Positions 1 to 10,213 of a stretch of 64,000 nucleotides of DNA are shown here, in pieces. Made by a program: the position numbers and the translations under genes. Each line of letters starts with the position of its first letter. The stretch's first letter is position 1. The notes beneath the pieces are model-generated. The model was not told the DNA's origin, did no database searches, and saw only the letters and a program-made list of their open reading frames with translations. Source of the DNA: Leclercia sp. 29361 (GTDB lineage Bacteria > Pseudomonadota > Gammaproteobacteria > Enterobacterales > Enterobacteriaceae); the NCBI RefSeq assembly GCF_011290365.1, contig NZ_CP049786.1, forward strand, positions 4,030,001 to 4,094,000, given 5' to 3'.

Positions 1-168
1 TTGATGCTATCTACAACACCGAGATCTTCCATTCAATATTCCTTATCTAAGCAAACCATAGAAATGCATCCCCCATCGAGGCAGGCAAGTTAGTTAAGGG
101 TAAACAAAAGCGAGGGCTTTTGCCAAACAGATCACATAAATAGTGCCCGTAGCCAGTTGAAAAAGCAT

Positions 169-197
169 AAAAAAAGCCCGCGATTACCGCGGGCTTT
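169..197 (-). terminator. Rho-independent terminator of the epd-pgk-fbaA operon
   Basis: A perfect 10-bp stem (173-182 pairing with 188-197, loop ATTAC) is followed on the minus strand by a run of seven T. It lies 22 bp after the fbaA stop codon, as expected for the end of this operon. Confidence 0.9.
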
Positions 198-219
198 CTG
201 AGGCTATCAGCAGTGCAAA

Positions 220-1299
220 TTACAGAACGTCAACCGCGTTCAGCTCTTTGAATGCCTGCTCCAGACGCGTCACCATAGAGGCCTGGGCTGAACGCAGCCA
301 TACGCGTGGATCGTAGTATTTCTTGTTCGGCTGGTCTTCGCCTTTCGGGTTGCCCAGCTGGCCCTGCAGATAAGCTTCGTTGGTTTTGTAGTACTGCAGG
401 ATACCGTCCCAGGTTGCCCATTGGGTGTCGGTATCGATGTTCATTTTGATAACACCGTAGCTTACGGAGTCTTTGATTTCCTGAGCAGAAGAACCGGAAC
501 CGCCGTGGAAGACGAAGTTCAGGCTGTTGTGCGGCAGGTTGTGTTTCTTGGAAACGTATTCCTGAGAATCACGCAGAATCGTCGGGGTCAGAACCACGTT
601 GCCTGGCTTGTACACGCCGTGTACGTTACCGAAGGAGGCAGCGATGGTGAAGCGTGGGCTGATTTTGCTCAGCTCGGTATACGCGTAATCAACGTCTTCT
701 GGCTGAGTGTACAGGGCAGAAGCGTCCATGTGGCTGTTGTCCACACCATCTTCTTCGCCACCGGTGCAACCCAGTTCGATTTCCAGAGTCATGTCCATTT
801 TGGCCATGCGCGCCAGGTATTTGGAGCAGATCTCGATGTTCTCTTCCAGAGACTCTTCAGACAGGTCGATCATGTGAGAAGAGAACAGTGGCTTACCGGT
901 TGCTGCGAAGTGTTTTTCGCCCGCGTCCAGCAGACCGTCGATCCACGGCAGCAGTTTCTTCGCGCAGTGGTCAGTGTGCAGGATAACCGGAACACCGTAG
1001 TGCTCAGCCATCTGGTGTACGTGATGTGCGCCAGAGATTGCGCCCAGGATTGCCGCGCCCTGAGGAACGTCAGTTTTCACGCCTTTACCTGCGATAAACG
1101 CAGCACCGCCGTTAGAGAACTGAACGATTACCGGAGCTTTAACTTTTGCTGCGGCTTCCAGTACGGCGTTAATAGAGTCGGTACCGACGCAGTTAACCGC
1201 TGGCAGAGCAAAGTTGTTTTCTTTTGCTACCTGGAACACCTTCTGAACGTCATCACCAGTGATCACGCCAGGTTTTACGAAATCAAAAATTTTAGACAT
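220..1299 (-). CDS. fbaA: Class II fructose-bisphosphate aldolase
   Basis: Cytosolic zinc-dependent aldolase that cleaves fructose 1,6-bisphosphate to dihydroxyacetone phosphate and glyceraldehyde 3-phosphate, reversibly, in glycolysis and gluconeogenesis. The 359-residue product has the usual E. coli FbaA length. The HTDHC motif near residues 108-112 supplies the catalytic Asp and a zinc-ligand His; the ELGCTGGEEDG loop and the glycine-rich HGGSGS and NIDTDTQ phosphate-binding segments are intact. It is the last gene of an epd-pgk-fbaA operon, 89 bp after pgk. The spacer contains a GGGCAGG/CCTGCCC hairpin (1362-1379) that may act in mRNA processing. Assignment is secure from full-length similarity to E. 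coli FbaA. Confidence 0.98.
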   Translation of the reverse strand: MSKIFDFVKPGVITGDDVQKVFQVAKENNFALPAVNCVGTDSINAVLEAAAKVKAPVIVQFSNGGAAFIAGKGVKTDVPQGAAILGAISGAHHVHQMAEHYGVPVILHTDHCAKKLLPWIDGLLDAGEKHFAATGKPLFSSHMIDLSEESLEENIEICSKYLARMAKMDMTLEIELGCTGGEEDGVDNSHMDASALYTQPEDVDYAYTELSKISPRFTIAASFGNVHGVYKPGNVVLTPTILRDSQEYVSKKHNLPHNSLNFVFHGGSGSSAQEIKDSVSYGVIKMNIDTDTQWATWDGILQYYKTNEAYLQGQLGNPKGEDQPNKKYYDPRVWLRSAQASMVTRLEQAFKELNAVDVL

Positions 1300-1388
1300 G
1301 TTGCGAGTCCTGTATCTTCGGCCTTGGAAAGGGGCGAGCTCTTAAAAGCACGCTGAAAATTGGGCAGGTTTCCCTGCCCTAAAATGGC

Positions 1389-2552
1389 TTACTTCTTAGC
1401 GCGCTCTTCGAGCATGGCTACTGCTGGCAGAACTTTGCCTTCCACGAATTCGAGGAATGCGCCGCCGCCAGTGGAGATGTAGGAGATCTTGTCGGAAATA
1501 CCGAACAGATCGATTGCTGCCAGAGTATCACCGCCGCCAGCAATGGAGAATGCGTCGCTGTCTGCAATCGCGTTAGCCACGATTTCAGTACCTTTACGGA
1601 AGTTCGGGAATTCGAACACGCCAACCGGGCCGTTCCACAGAATGGTTTTCGCATTCTTCAGGATCTCAGCCAGTTTTTCTGCAGAGGCATCGCCCAGGTC
1701 CAGAATCTGCTCTTCATTTTTGATGTCAGAGACAGACTTCAGCTCAGCGGTAGCGGTTTCAGAGAACTCGGTCGCTACGCGAACGTCAGTTGGAACTGGG
1801 ATGTCACAGGTGGTCAGCAGGCGTTTTGCTTCGTCAACCAGGTCTGCTTCGTACAGGGATTTACCCACGTTGTGGCCCTGAGCAGCAACGAAGGTGTTGG
1901 CGATGCCGCCACCGACGATCAGCTGGTCAGCGATTTTGGACAGAGAGTCCAGAACGGTCAGTTTGGTAGAGACTTTAGAACCGCCAACGATAGCAACCAT
2001 TGGACGCGCTGGCTCTTTCAGAGCTTTGCCCAGTGCTTCCAGTTCGTCTGCCAGCAGTGGACCTGCACAGGCGACGTCAGCGAATTTACCGATACCGTGA
2101 GTAGAAGCCTGCGCACGGTGAGCAGTACCGAAAGCATCCATTACGAACACGTCGCACAGGGCTGCGTATTTTTTGGACAGGGTTTCGTCGTCTTTCTTCT
2201 CGCCTTTGTTAAAGCGAACGTTTTCCAGAACAACCAGTTCACCTTCAGCAACTTCAACGCCGTCCAGGTAGTCTTTAACCAGACGTACCGGGCTGGACAG
2301 TTTGTCTTTCAGGTAATTAACAACCGGCAGCAGAGAGAATTCTTCGTTGTACTCGCCTTCGGTCGGACGACCCAGGTGGGAGGTGACCATCACTTTTGCA
2401 CCCTGCTTCAGTGCCAGTTCGATGGTTGGCAGAGAGGCACGGATACGTGCGTCGCTGGTGACTTTCCCATCTTTAACCGGTACGTTCAGATCCGCACGGA
2501 TGAAAACGCGTTTACCTGCCAGATCCAGATCGGTCATCTTAATTACAGACAT
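1389..2552 (-). CDS. pgk: Phosphoglycerate kinase
   Basis: Transfers phosphate from 1,3-bisphosphoglycerate to ADP in glycolysis; cytosolic monomer of two Rossmann-like domains. The 387-residue protein has the family N-terminal signature [10 protein letters not shown], the substrate-binding SHLGRP segment, and the C-terminal nucleotide-binding [10 protein letters not shown] and GGGDTLAA loops. Length and sequence match E. coli Pgk throughout. It sits between epd (49 bp upstream) and fbaA, the classic enterobacterial order, and is probably transcribed from the Cra/CRP-type promoter region before epd and possibly from internal promoters. Nothing unusual is seen. Confidence 0.98.
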   Translation of the reverse strand: MSVIKMTDLDLAGKRVFIRADLNVPVKDGKVTSDARIRASLPTIELALKQGAKVMVTSHLGRPTEGEYNEEFSLLPVVNYLKDKLSSPVRLVKDYLDGVEVAEGELVVLENVRFNKGEKKDDETLSKKYAALCDVFVMDAFGTAHRAQASTHGIGKFADVACAGPLLADELEALGKALKEPARPMVAIVGGSKVSTKLTVLDSLSKIADQLIVGGGIANTFVAAQGHNVGKSLYEADLVDEAKRLLTTCDIPVPTDVRVATEFSETATAELKSVSDIKNEEQILDLGDASAEKLAEILKNAKTILWNGPVGVFEFPNFRKGTEIVANAIADSDAFSIAGGGDTLAAIDLFGISDKISYISTGGGAFLEFVEGKVLPAVAMLEERAKK

Positions 2553-2601
2553 GGTGAATCCTCTCGTTGATTCTTAAAGTTTTGCAGACGCAATACGCGC
2601 C

Positions 2602-3621
2602 TTACCTGAAACCTTGTGCGGCCATGGCTAACGTGGTGTCGAGCATCCTGTTAGCAAAGCCCCATTCATTATCACACCAGACCAGCGTTTTGATCAGATG
2701 CGCCCCACTCACGCGCGTTTGGGTGCCATCAACAATGGCGCTGTGCGGATCGTGGTTAAAATCTACTGAGACCAACGGTAATTCCGTATAGTCAACTATA
2801 CCATGAAATGCTTGCTGTGCCGCTTTTTGCAGCAACAGGTTGACCTCACAGGCTTTTACCGGTTTCTTCACGGTCACGCTGAGGTCGATCGCCGTCACGT
2901 TGATGGTAGGAACACGCACGGCGATAGCTTCAAAACGGTCTTCAAACTGGGGGAAAATTCGGGTGATACCGGCCGCCAGTTTGGTATCCACCGGGATAAT
3001 CGACTGACTCGCCGCGCGAGTGCGTCGCAGGTCCGGGTGGTATGCGTCAATGACCTGCTGATCGTGCATGGCGGAGTGAATCGTGGTCACGGTGCCCGAT
3101 TCAATGCCATAGGCATCGTCCAGCAGTTTGATGACCGGAATAATACAGTTGGTGGTGCAGGAGGCATTGGAGACGATGCGGTGTTCCGCTTGCAGCTCAT
3201 GATGGTTAACGCCATAAACCACCGTGGCATCGAGATCGTTACTGCCGGGATGTGAGAAGAGCACTTTCTTCGCGCCAGCCGCCAGATGGGCTTCGCCATG
3301 TTCGCGATTGCCGTAGACGCCGGTACAGTCGAGCACCACATCCACGCCCAGCTCACGCCAGGGTAAGGCGTCGATCGTCTGCTCATGCAGCACACGAATC
3401 ACGTCATCACCGACGAACAGCTGCTCTCTCTCCTGACGAACGTCCCAGGCGAAGCGCCCATGGCTGGTGTCATATTTCAATAAATGCGCCATGCCTGCGG
3501 CATCGGCCAGTTCATTGATGGCCACCACGGTCATTTCCGCCCGGCGCCCGGATTCATATAAAGCACGAACCACGTTACGTCCGATGCGACCGAAACCATT
3601 AATCGCTACGCGTACGGTCAT
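2602..3621 (-). CDS. epd: D-erythrose-4-phosphate dehydrogenase
   Basis: GAPDH-family enzyme that oxidises erythrose 4-phosphate to 4-phosphoerythronate, the first step of the deoxyxylulose-phosphate-independent PLP biosynthesis route. The 339-residue sequence starts with the NAD-binding INGFGRIGR motif and has the catalytic Cys in SNASCTTNC. The Epd-type spacing and context (pgk and fbaA downstream) separate it from gapA. It is the first gene of the operon. In E. coli K-12, genes of the yggC-yggP/cmt group lie between epd and tktA; here only 386 bp separate the two genes. Confidence 0.97.
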   Translation of the reverse strand: MTVRVAINGFGRIGRNVVRALYESGRRAEMTVVAINELADAAGMAHLLKYDTSHGRFAWDVRQEREQLFVGDDVIRVLHEQTIDALPWRELGVDVVLDCTGVYGNREHGEAHLAAGAKKVLFSHPGSNDLDATVVYGVNHHELQAEHRIVSNASCTTNCIIPVIKLLDDAYGIESGTVTTIHSAMHDQQVIDAYHPDLRRTRAASQSIIPVDTKLAAGITRIFPQFEDRFEAIAVRVPTINVTAIDLSVTVKKPVKACEVNLLLQKAAQQAFHGIVDYTELPLVSVDFNHDPHSAIVDGTQTRVSGAHLIKTLVWCDNEWGFANRMLDTTLAMAAQGFR

Positions 3622-3743
3622 AAGTCTCCTGCAAAGCTTTCCCTGATTCGAGGTGGCTGACAGAGTAATCCAGCAACGCTCTGAGGGGAATCCTCGCCTG
3701 TCACAAACTCCAACTGATTGGTCATTTGTCGAACGTTTAATCG

Positions 3744-3759
3744 ACTGAAACGCTTCAGC
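3744..3759. promoter_or_regulatory. Probable Cra (FruR) operator upstream of epd
   Basis: ACTGAAACGCTTCAGC matches the Cra consensus GCTGAAWCGWTTCAGC at 14 of 16 positions. It lies 123 bp upstream of the epd start. Cra control of the epd-pgk-fbaA operon is established in E. coli. Confidence 0.75.
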
Positions 3760-3816
3760 CAGAATAAGCGAAACGTGGAATAAAGGGAATGAGCCCTCGG
3801 ACCAATAAGCCAGCTA

Positions 3817-3832
3817 TATGACTTGCGTCACA
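3817..3832. promoter_or_regulatory. Probable CRP site upstream of epd
   Basis: TATGA-CTTGCG-TCACA fits the CRP consensus TGTGA-N6-TCACA with one mismatch and is followed by TTTT. It lies further upstream than the Cra site; CRP activation of epd is known in E. coli. Confidence 0.55.
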
Positions 3833-3910
3833 TTTTTAATGGAATAATTCACAGCGCAGTTACATGCAGGAGGAATAGTAGATACAAAAAAGCCGGGTGG
3901 CGAGGTAAAA

Positions 3911-3941
3911 GCAAAACGGTAACCCAGGGGTTACCGTTTTT
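3911..3941 (-). terminator. tktA terminator
   Basis: A 12-bp inverted repeat (3913-3924 pairing with 3929-3940) with short T runs on both strands. It lies about 70 bp past the tktA stop codon on the minus strand. Confidence 0.75.
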
Positions 3942-3950
3942 GGTATTTGC

Positions 3951-3984
3951 ACCCTCTCCCGTGGGAGAGGGTTGGGGTGAGGGC
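3951..3984 (-). repeat. Dispersed CCCTCACCC-type hairpin repeat, copy 1
   Basis: On the minus strand it reads CCCTCACCCCAACCCTCTCC followed by a GGGAGAGGG arm, forming a CCCTCTCCC/GGGAGAGGG hairpin. It starts 23 bp after the tktA stop. Related copies occur at 22494, 29481, 37861 and 37907. Confidence 0.8.
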
Positions 3985-4007
3985 ATAAGCCCGCACCGTA
4001 CCAGCAA

Positions 4008-5999
4008 TTACAGCAGTTCTTTCGCTTTTGCGACCACGTTCTCAACGGTGAAGCCAAACTCTTCGAACAGCTGCTCAGCCGGAGCAGACTCACCGAAGGT
4101 GGTCATGCCGACGATTGCGCCGTTCAGGCCCACGTATTTGAACCAGTAGTCAGCGATACCCGCTTCCACAGCCACACGAGCGGAGACCGCTTTCGGCAGC
4201 ACGGATTCACGGTACGCCGCGTCCTGCTTGTCAAAGGCATCGGTAGACGGCATGGAAACCACGCGCGCTTTCACGCCTTCGCCTGCCAGTTGATCCCAGG
4301 CCGCAACCGCCAGTTCAACTTCAGAACCGGTCGCGATGAAAATCACCTGTGGCTGACCGTCGCAATCTTTCAGCACGTAACCGCCGCGGGCGATGTTCGC
4401 CAGCTGCGCTTCGGTACGATCCTGCTGAGCCAGGTTCTGACGGGAGAGGATCAGTGCGGTCGGGCCATCCTGACGCTCAACGCCATATTTCCACGCTACC
4501 GCGGATTCAACCTGGTCACATGGACGCCATGTGGACATGTTTGGGGTCACACGCAGAGAAGCAACCTGCTCAACCGGCTGGTGAGTCGGGCCATCTTCGC
4601 CCAGACCGATGGAGTCGTGTGTGTAAACCATCACCTGACGCTGTTTCATCAGTGCAGCCATACGCACCGCGTTACGGGCATATTCCACGAACATCAGGAA
4701 GGTGGAGGTGTACGGCAGGAAACCACCGTGCAGGGAGATACCGTTGGCAATCGCGGTCATACCGAATTCACGTACACCGTAATGGATGTAGTTACCGGCA
4801 GCATCTTCGTTGATCGCTTTAGAACCAGACCAGATGGTCAGGTTAGAAGGTGCCAGGTCAGCGGAGCCGCCGAGGAACTCTGGCAGCCACGGGCCGAAGG
4901 CTTCGATGGCATTCTGGGACGCTTTACGGCTGGCGATTTTGGACGGGTTCGCCTGCAGTTTAGCGATGAACTCGTTCGCTTTGGCGTCGAAGTCAGCCGG
5001 CATGTCACCTTTCATACGACGGGTGTATTCAGCCGCTTCCTGTGGGAAGGCTTTAGCGTAGGCAGCAAATTTCTCGTTCCATGCTGCTTCTTTTGCCTGA
5101 CCGGCTTCTTTGGCATCCCACTGCGCGTAGATCTCAGATGGGATCTCAAACGCGGCGTGTTTCCAGCCCAGCTGTTCACGGGTCAGGGCGATCTCTGCAT
5201 CACCCAGCGGTGCACCATGAGAGTCGTGGGTGCCGGCTTTGTTCGGGGAACCGAAACCGATGATGGTTTTGCACATCAGCAGGGACGGCTTGTCGGTTAC
5301 AGCGCGTGCTTCTTCTACTGCACGTTTGATCGCGTCAGCATCGTGACCGTCAACACCACGTACCACGTGCCAGCCGTAGGCTTCGAAACGTGCTGCGGTA
5401 TCGTCGGTGAACCAGCCTTCAACGTGACCATCAATGGAGATGCCGTTGTCGTCATAGAACGCAACCAGTTTGCCCAGCTTCAGGGTACCGGCCAGGGAGC
5501 ATACCTCGTGAGAGATACCTTCCATCATGCAGCCGTCGCCGAGGAACGCATAGGTGAAGTGGTCAACAATGTCGTGACCCGGACGGTTGAACTGCGCCGC
5601 CAGCGTCTTCTCAGCAATTGCCATGCCCACGGCGTTAGCAATGCCCTGACCCAGCGGACCGGTAGTGGTTTCAACACCTGCGGTGTAGCCCACTTCCGGG
5701 TGACCCGGGGTTTTAGAGTGCAGCTGACGGAAGTTTTTCAGCTCTTCGATTGGCAGCGCATAGCCGGTGAGGTGCAGCAGGCTGTAGATCAGCATGGAGC
5801 CATGGCCGTTGGACAGTACGAAACGGTCGCGGTCAGCCCAGGCCGGGTTCTGCGGGTTGTGGTTCAGGAAATCACGCCACAGGACTTCGGCAATGTCAGC
5901 CATACCCATCGGGGCACCCGGGTGACCGGATTTAGCTTTTTGTACAGCATCCATGCTCAGCGCACGAATAGCATTGGCAAGCTCTTTACGTGAGGACAT
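4008..5999 (-). CDS. tktA: Transketolase A
   Basis: ThDP- and divalent-metal-dependent enzyme that transfers two-carbon ketol units between pentose-phosphate-pathway sugars; cytosolic homodimer. The ThDP/Mg motif begins at GDGCMMEG and the pyrimidine-domain signature [12 protein letters not shown] is present. The start at 5999 gives [15 protein letters not shown] and 663 residues, identical in length to E. coli TktA, with GGAG eight bases upstream; an in-frame ATG 30 bp further upstream would add ten unconserved residues. A single-gene unit with its own terminator, divergent from loiP. Confidence 0.98.
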   Translation of the reverse strand: MSSRKELANAIRALSMDAVQKAKSGHPGAPMGMADIAEVLWRDFLNHNPQNPAWADRDRFVLSNGHGSMLIYSLLHLTGYALPIEELKNFRQLHSKTPGHPEVGYTAGVETTTGPLGQGIANAVGMAIAEKTLAAQFNRPGHDIVDHFTYAFLGDGCMMEGISHEVCSLAGTLKLGKLVAFYDDNGISIDGHVEGWFTDDTAARFEAYGWHVVRGVDGHDADAIKRAVEEARAVTDKPSLLMCKTIIGFGSPNKAGTHDSHGAPLGDAEIALTREQLGWKHAAFEIPSEIYAQWDAKEAGQAKEAAWNEKFAAYAKAFPQEAAEYTRRMKGDMPADFDAKANEFIAKLQANPSKIASRKASQNAIEAFGPWLPEFLGGSADLAPSNLTIWSGSKAINEDAAGNYIHYGVREFGMTAIANGISLHGGFLPYTSTFLMFVEYARNAVRMAALMKQRQVMVYTHDSIGLGEDGPTHQPVEQVASLRVTPNMSTWRPCDQVESAVAWKYGVERQDGPTALILSRQNLAQQDRTEAQLANIARGGYVLKDCDGQPQVIFIATGSEVELAVAAWDQLAGEGVKARVVSMPSTDAFDKQDAAYRESVLPKAVSARVAVEAGIADYWFKYVGLNGAIVGMTTFGESAPAEQLFEEFGFTVENVVAKAKELL

Positions 6000-6278
6000 T
6001 TTGACTCCAGATCGGATGTTGAAGGCCATACCCGTTTCGGCTTGACGACAGCGCGTTTTGGGCTACGCCAGAAAAAAGTGCCAACAATGTAACCCAAGCG
6101 ACAAAGCATGTACATGGACCATTCTTTTGCCGGTTAAGAAATCTCTGGAACAGGCTCGCACGTTGCGCAATCTTCTCGCCCGCCTTCGTTTATATTCTTT
6201 ATACTCAGGGTACTCCGGCCTCGCTGCCGTGATGTAATTTCAGAATTTATCGTGTTTAACGAGTGCGGAAGCAACCTA

Positions 6279-7037
6279 ATGAAAATGCGTGCAATAGTGC
6301 TGGCTCTGGGAACAACGCTCCTGCTGAGCGGGTGTCAGAATATGGACTCCGGCGGTCTGATGAGCTCCGGAGCAGAGGCGTTTCAGGCCTACTCCCTGAG
6401 CGATGCTCAGGTCAAAACATTAAGCGATGAAGCCTGTAAGGAGATGGACGGTAAGGCTACCATCGCCCCGGCAGGCAGCACTTACGCTCAGCGTCTGGAC
6501 AAGATTGCTTCTGCGCTTGGTGACAACATTAATGGCCAGCCGGTGAACTATAAGGTTTACATGGCCAAAGACGTCAACGCCTTTGCGATGGCCAACGGCT
6601 GTATCCGCGTCTACAGCGGACTGATGGATATGATGACCGACAACGAAGTTGAAGCGGTTATCGGGCATGAAATGGGTCACGTTGCCCTCGGCCACGTGAA
6701 GAAAGGCATGCAGGTTGCACTTGGCACCAACGCCGTGCGCGTGGCGGCAGCGTCTGCCGGCGGCATTGTCGGGAGCCTGTCCCAGTCGCAGCTTGGCGAT
6801 CTCGGTGAAAAACTGGTCAATTCCCAGTTCTCCCAGCGTCAGGAATCTGAAGCGGATGACTACTCTTACGATCTGTTGCGCAAACGCGGCATCAACCCGT
6901 CAGGTTTAGCCACCAGCTTCGAAAAACTGGCGCAACAGGAAGCGGGCCGTCAAAGCTCAATGTTTGACGACCACCCTGCTTCTGCGGCACGTGCGCAGCA
7001 TATTCGCGATCGCATGGCTACAGACGGCATTAAATAA
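6279..7037 (+). CDS. loiP: Outer-membrane metalloprotease lipoprotein LoiP
   Basis: M48-family zinc metalloprotease (formerly YggG) anchored in the outer membrane; the E. coli protein cleaves Phe-Phe bonds and is linked to low-osmolarity growth and BepA. The chosen start (252 residues) gives a short signal sequence ending in the lipobox LLSGC, with the lipidated Cys at 19. The catalytic HEMGH lies at residues 130-134 and the third ligand region ESEADDYS follows near the C-terminal half. A GTG start nine codons upstream is possible but adds residues absent from the E. coli protein. It is convergent with the catabolic island. Confidence 0.95.
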   Translation: MKMRAIVLALGTTLLLSGCQNMDSGGLMSSGAEAFQAYSLSDAQVKTLSDEACKEMDGKATIAPAGSTYAQRLDKIASALGDNINGQPVNYKVYMAKDVNAFAMANGCIRVYSGLMDMMTDNEVEAVIGHEMGHVALGHVKKGMQVALGTNAVRVAAASAGGIVGSLSQSQLGDLGEKLVNSQFSQRQESEADDYSYDLLRKRGINPSGLATSFEKLAQQEAGRQSSMFDDHPASAARAQHIRDRMATDGIK

Positions 7038-7046
7038 TTGCACATA

Positions 7047-7074
7047 TGCCCGGTGCGCAGTGCGTCACCGGGCA
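7047..7074. repeat. REP-like hairpin at the loiP/island junction
   Basis: TGCCCGGTG (7047-7055) pairs with CACCGGGCA (7066-7074). It resembles a REP unit and sits 9 bp after the loiP stop and just before the stop of the last island gene, so it can serve as a shared 3' end. Confidence 0.6.
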
Positions 7075-7080
7075 AAACAC

Positions 7081-8721
7081 CTAGTACAACGTCTTCTGCG
7101 GCGGCCCGGCAAACTTCAGCGCGCCAATCTGCCCCATCCGCACTTCCACCACCGACGGCCCCGGCATCGCCAGCGCTTCCGTCATTACTGCATCAAAATC
7201 TTCCGCTCGCTCAACGCTCCACGCCTGCAGGCCAATCGCCTGCGCCAGCAGGGTAAAGTCCGGCGTATGCAGCTCGTTATAATACTGACGCCCGCCGAAA
7301 TATTTATCCTGAATGCCGCGCATTACTCCGTAACCGCCGTCGTTCATTACCAGCAGCGTCACGTTGGCTTTCTCCTGCGCCAGCGTCGCCAGCTCGCCGA
7401 GGTTCAGGCTCAGACCGCCGTCACCCACCAGCCCGACCACTTTACGCTGCGGGTTGGCAATCGCGGTGCCGATCGCCATCGGCAGACCCATACCTATCGC
7501 CCCCGCCAGAGAGTGGATGTTCATCAGCGGGCCGTTGGCGCGGAACAGACGGCTACCCCACAGGCTGCCGGAAACGGTGATATCGCGCACCAGCAGGCCA
7601 TCCTTCGGCAAGGCTTTTTCGATAGCATCGTTAAGCTTCGCATAGGCGCCGCACTGCTCGCGAAGTCCCTGGTCAGCTTGCTCAACCGCCTGCTGTACCT
7701 GCGAATCCCACCGGGCGTCACCCCATTCGCGGCCCTGCGTTTTCGCCGCCAGCGCCGTTAACAGCGTCGGGCAATCGGCTATGAGGGTGTTATCCATCAG
7801 ATAGTTGCGGCTCGCCGCCGCCGGATCGATATCAATCTGCACGCGCGGGTGCGGCAGCTCAAGCGTCCAGGAGCGCGTTTCGTTGCTGCGCAGGCGCGAA
7901 CCGGCAACCAGCGTAAAATCACACTGGGCGATAAGCGCTTCAACGGACGGCGAGTTATGGAACGCCCGCAGGCTGGCGCGATGGCTGTCCGGCAGCACGC
8001 CGCGAGCGTGAGTGCTGGAGATAACGGTCACGCCCGCATCTGCCAGCGTTTTAACGGCATCAGCGCATGACAAGGCACCGCCGCCCAGCCACAGCAGCGG
8101 CTGTTTCGCCTGCTTAAGCTGTGCCCACAGCGTATTAACAACGCTGGCATCAAGGGTTGCCCCCGGAGCAGGTTTCACTGGCGCCGTTACCAGCGACAGT
8201 GGAATTTTCGCACCCTGAATATCAATTGGGATTTCTACAGAGACCGGTCCACACGGCGGGGTCTGTGCCTCCTGAATCGCTTTATGCAGAATCGCTATCG
8301 CCTGGTTGGCATTGCTGATGCGGTACGCCCGTTTTGAACTGGCCTTCAGGAAGGTCAACTGGTCACGGGTTTCGTGGATAAAGCCGGTATCGGCATCCAG
8401 CCAGGTTTTCTCTACCTGTCCGGTTAAATGCAGCAGCGGCGTATTCGCATTCATCGCCTCCACCAGCGCGCCAACCGCGTTCCCTGCCCCTGCACCGGTG
8501 CTGGTCAGCGCCACGCCGAGACCGGAAAAGCGCCCGTGGGCGTCGGCCATAGTGACGGAGCCTGCTTCGCCGCGCGCTGGCACAAAGCGGATGTTGCCGC
8601 GCTGCCCTACCGCATCGGCGATCGGCAGATTGTGAATGGAGATGACGCCGTAGATGGCCTCAACCTGATACTGCTCCAGCGTTCTGGCGATGGCGTCGCC
8701 GACGGTTATCATTTCGCTCAT
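7081..8721 (-). CDS. ThDP-dependent 2-oxoacid decarboxylase/lyase family protein
   Basis: A 546-residue member of the acetolactate synthase/benzoylformate decarboxylase superfamily. The pyrimidine-domain catalytic Glu is visible at residue 52 in ARGEAGSVTMADA. The ThDP/Mg motif GDGG...NDGG occurs in the C-terminal third (VVGLVGDGGLSLNLGEL to VMNDGGYGVM). The three-domain layout (Pyr, central, PP) is complete. It is the last gene of the catabolic operon, 13 bp after the aldehyde dehydrogenase. By context it probably cleaves or decarboxylates a 2-oxo acid formed after ring opening and delivers an aldehyde to that dehydrogenase. A true acetolactate synthase is unlikely given the catabolic setting and the lack of a regulatory subunit. 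Substrate is unknown. Confidence 0.8.
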   Translation of the reverse strand: MSEMITVGDAIARTLEQYQVEAIYGVISIHNLPIADAVGQRGNIRFVPARGEAGSVTMADAHGRFSGLGVALTSTGAGAGNAVGALVEAMNANTPLLHLTGQVEKTWLDADTGFIHETRDQLTFLKASSKRAYRISNANQAIAILHKAIQEAQTPPCGPVSVEIPIDIQGAKIPLSLVTAPVKPAPGATLDASVVNTLWAQLKQAKQPLLWLGGGALSCADAVKTLADAGVTVISSTHARGVLPDSHRASLRAFHNSPSVEALIAQCDFTLVAGSRLRSNETRSWTLELPHPRVQIDIDPAAASRNYLMDNTLIADCPTLLTALAAKTQGREWGDARWDSQVQQAVEQADQGLREQCGAYAKLNDAIEKALPKDGLLVRDITVSGSLWGSRLFRANGPLMNIHSLAGAIGMGLPMAIGTAIANPQRKVVGLVGDGGLSLNLGELATLAQEKANVTLLVMNDGGYGVMRGIQDKYFGGRQYYNELHTPDFTLLAQAIGLQAWSVERAEDFDAVMTEALAMPGPSVVEVRMGQIGALKFAGPPQKTLY

Positions 8722-8734
8722 TACTCACCCTTTC

Positions 8735-10207
8735 TTAGTCGCACCAGTGGTTGACGCTGTTACCCGTCGCCAGATAAATGCTCTTTTGCTGCATCCAGGC
8801 TTTCAGCCCCTGAATGCCCTTTTCGCGGCCCAGACCGCTCTCTTTAAAGCCCCCGAACGGGGTCGAAATGGCAAAGACCTTGTAGGTATTGATCCACACC
8901 GTGCCCACCTCCAGCTGCTCGCTGAGGCGCAGCGCGTGCCCGGTGTCGCGCGTCCAGATCCCTGCAGCCAGACCGTAAACCGAATCGTTCGCCTCGCGGA
9001 TCAGCGCCGCTTCATCGCGAAACGGCATCGCCACCAGCACCGGGCCGAAGATCTCCTCCTGGCAGGCGCGGGCGCTGTTGCTCAGCCCTTCGATAATGGT
9101 TGGCTGGAAGAAACTGCCGTTTGCCAGCGTGGGATCGGCCGGGATCTCCCCGCCGCACAGCACGCGCCCTCCTTCATGCTTCGCCAGCTCGACATACTCC
9201 AGCACGCTCTGGCGGTGCTTCTCGTTGATCAGCGGCCCTACGTGAGTGCCGTCGGTAAACGGATGGCCGACGCGCAGACCGCGGGTTAACTCCAGCAGCC
9301 GCGCCATCAGCGGGGCGTAAATGCTCTGGTGGATAAACAGCCGTGAACCGGCGATGCACGCCTGCCCAGCTGAGCTGAAAATGCCGTAGCAGATCCCGCG
9401 CGCGGCCTGCTCAACGTCCGCATCTTCCAGCACGATGGTCGGAGATTTACCCCCCAGCTCCAGCGACGCCGGGATCAGTTTTTCCGCTGCCACGTGCGCC
9501 AGATGGCGTCCGGTGGTGGTACCCCCGGTAAAGGAGATTTTGCGAACCTTAGGGTGTCGTGCCAGCGCATCGCCAATCACCGAGCCTTTGCCCGGCAATA
9601 CGCTGAGCAGCCCGGCTGGCAGCCCGGCCTGCTCAAAAATGCGCGCCAGCTCCAGCGCCATCAGCGGCGTGGCTTCGGCGGGTTTGAGGATCACCGCGTT
9701 ACCCGCGGCAATTGCCGGAGCCACCTTCTGCATCTCGCTGGCAATCGGCGAGTTCCACGGCGTGATGGCCGCTACCACTCCGAGGGGCTCATAGCGGCTC
9801 AGGGTCAGCAAATCTTGCTGACGCGGGGTCGGGAGTTCCCCTTCCAGCAGCTCGCAGGCAGCAGCGAAATAGCGTGCCGTTCCCGCCGCGCTCATCACCA
9901 GGCCACGCGCTTCCGCCAGCGGCTTACCGTTATCGCGGCTCTGCATTTGCGCCAACTCGTCCACGCGGGACTCAATCAGATCCGCGACCTTGTGCAGGAT
10001 CCTGGCCCTCATATGCGGCAGGCTGTTGCGCCATGCGGGATCGCGCCAGGCGCGCTCTCCGGCCTCAATGGCTTCCTGCAAATCGCCCAGACTTGCCGCG
10101 TTCAACACCGCATTTAACGAGCCGTCAGCGGGGAAATGGCTCTGCATGGCATGGCCACCACCGTGTCGCCAGTTGCCGCCAATGAAAATCTTTTGCTCTT
10201 CCATCAT
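8735..10207 (-). CDS. NAD(P)-dependent aldehyde dehydrogenase of the catabolic operon
   Basis: A 490-residue ALDH-superfamily enzyme. Catalytic Cys284 lies in SSAGQACIAGSR, the general base Glu250 in LELGGKSP, the oxyanion Asn152 in TPWNSP, and the cofactor loop is FTGGTTTG. All key residues are intact, so it should oxidise an aldehyde to an acid. It lies between the aspartate-dehydrogenase-like gene (6 bp away) and the ThDP enzyme (13 bp), suggesting that it removes the aldehyde released by the latter. It resembles betaine/aromatic aldehyde dehydrogenases in general form; I cannot choose a specific substrate. Two tandem ATG codons make the start ambiguous by one residue. Confidence 0.85.
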   Translation of the reverse strand: MMEEQKIFIGGNWRHGGGHAMQSHFPADGSLNAVLNAASLGDLQEAIEAGERAWRDPAWRNSLPHMRARILHKVADLIESRVDELAQMQSRDNGKPLAEARGLVMSAAGTARYFAAACELLEGELPTPRQQDLLTLSRYEPLGVVAAITPWNSPIASEMQKVAPAIAAGNAVILKPAEATPLMALELARIFEQAGLPAGLLSVLPGKGSVIGDALARHPKVRKISFTGGTTTGRHLAHVAAEKLIPASLELGGKSPTIVLEDADVEQAARGICYGIFSSAGQACIAGSRLFIHQSIYAPLMARLLELTRGLRVGHPFTDGTHVGPLINEKHRQSVLEYVELAKHEGGRVLCGGEIPADPTLANGSFFQPTIIEGLSNSARACQEEIFGPVLVAMPFRDEAALIREANDSVYGLAAGIWTRDTGHALRLSEQLEVGTVWINTYKVFAISTPFGGFKESGLGREKGIQGLKAWMQQKSIYLATGNSVNHWCD

Positions 10208-10213
10208 GGCTCC

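Larger units (their letters stand above)
3622..4007. other. epd-tktA intergenic region
   Basis: This 386-bp stretch holds no gene. It contains a Cra-like operator, a CRP-like site, a bidirectional-looking tktA terminator and one copy of the dispersed CCCTCACCC-type hairpin repeat, each listed separately. Confidence 0.7.

Noticed and set aside
1..168. Start of a gene (mscS) at the left edge
   Set aside because: No coding sequence resembling MscS is readable; only a short CAAAAGC/GCTTTTG hairpin at 105-122 is seen.
4290..5993. 567-codon open frame antisense to tktA
   Set aside because: It is the mirror of a highly codon-biased gene; no start signal, composition bias typical of shadow frames.
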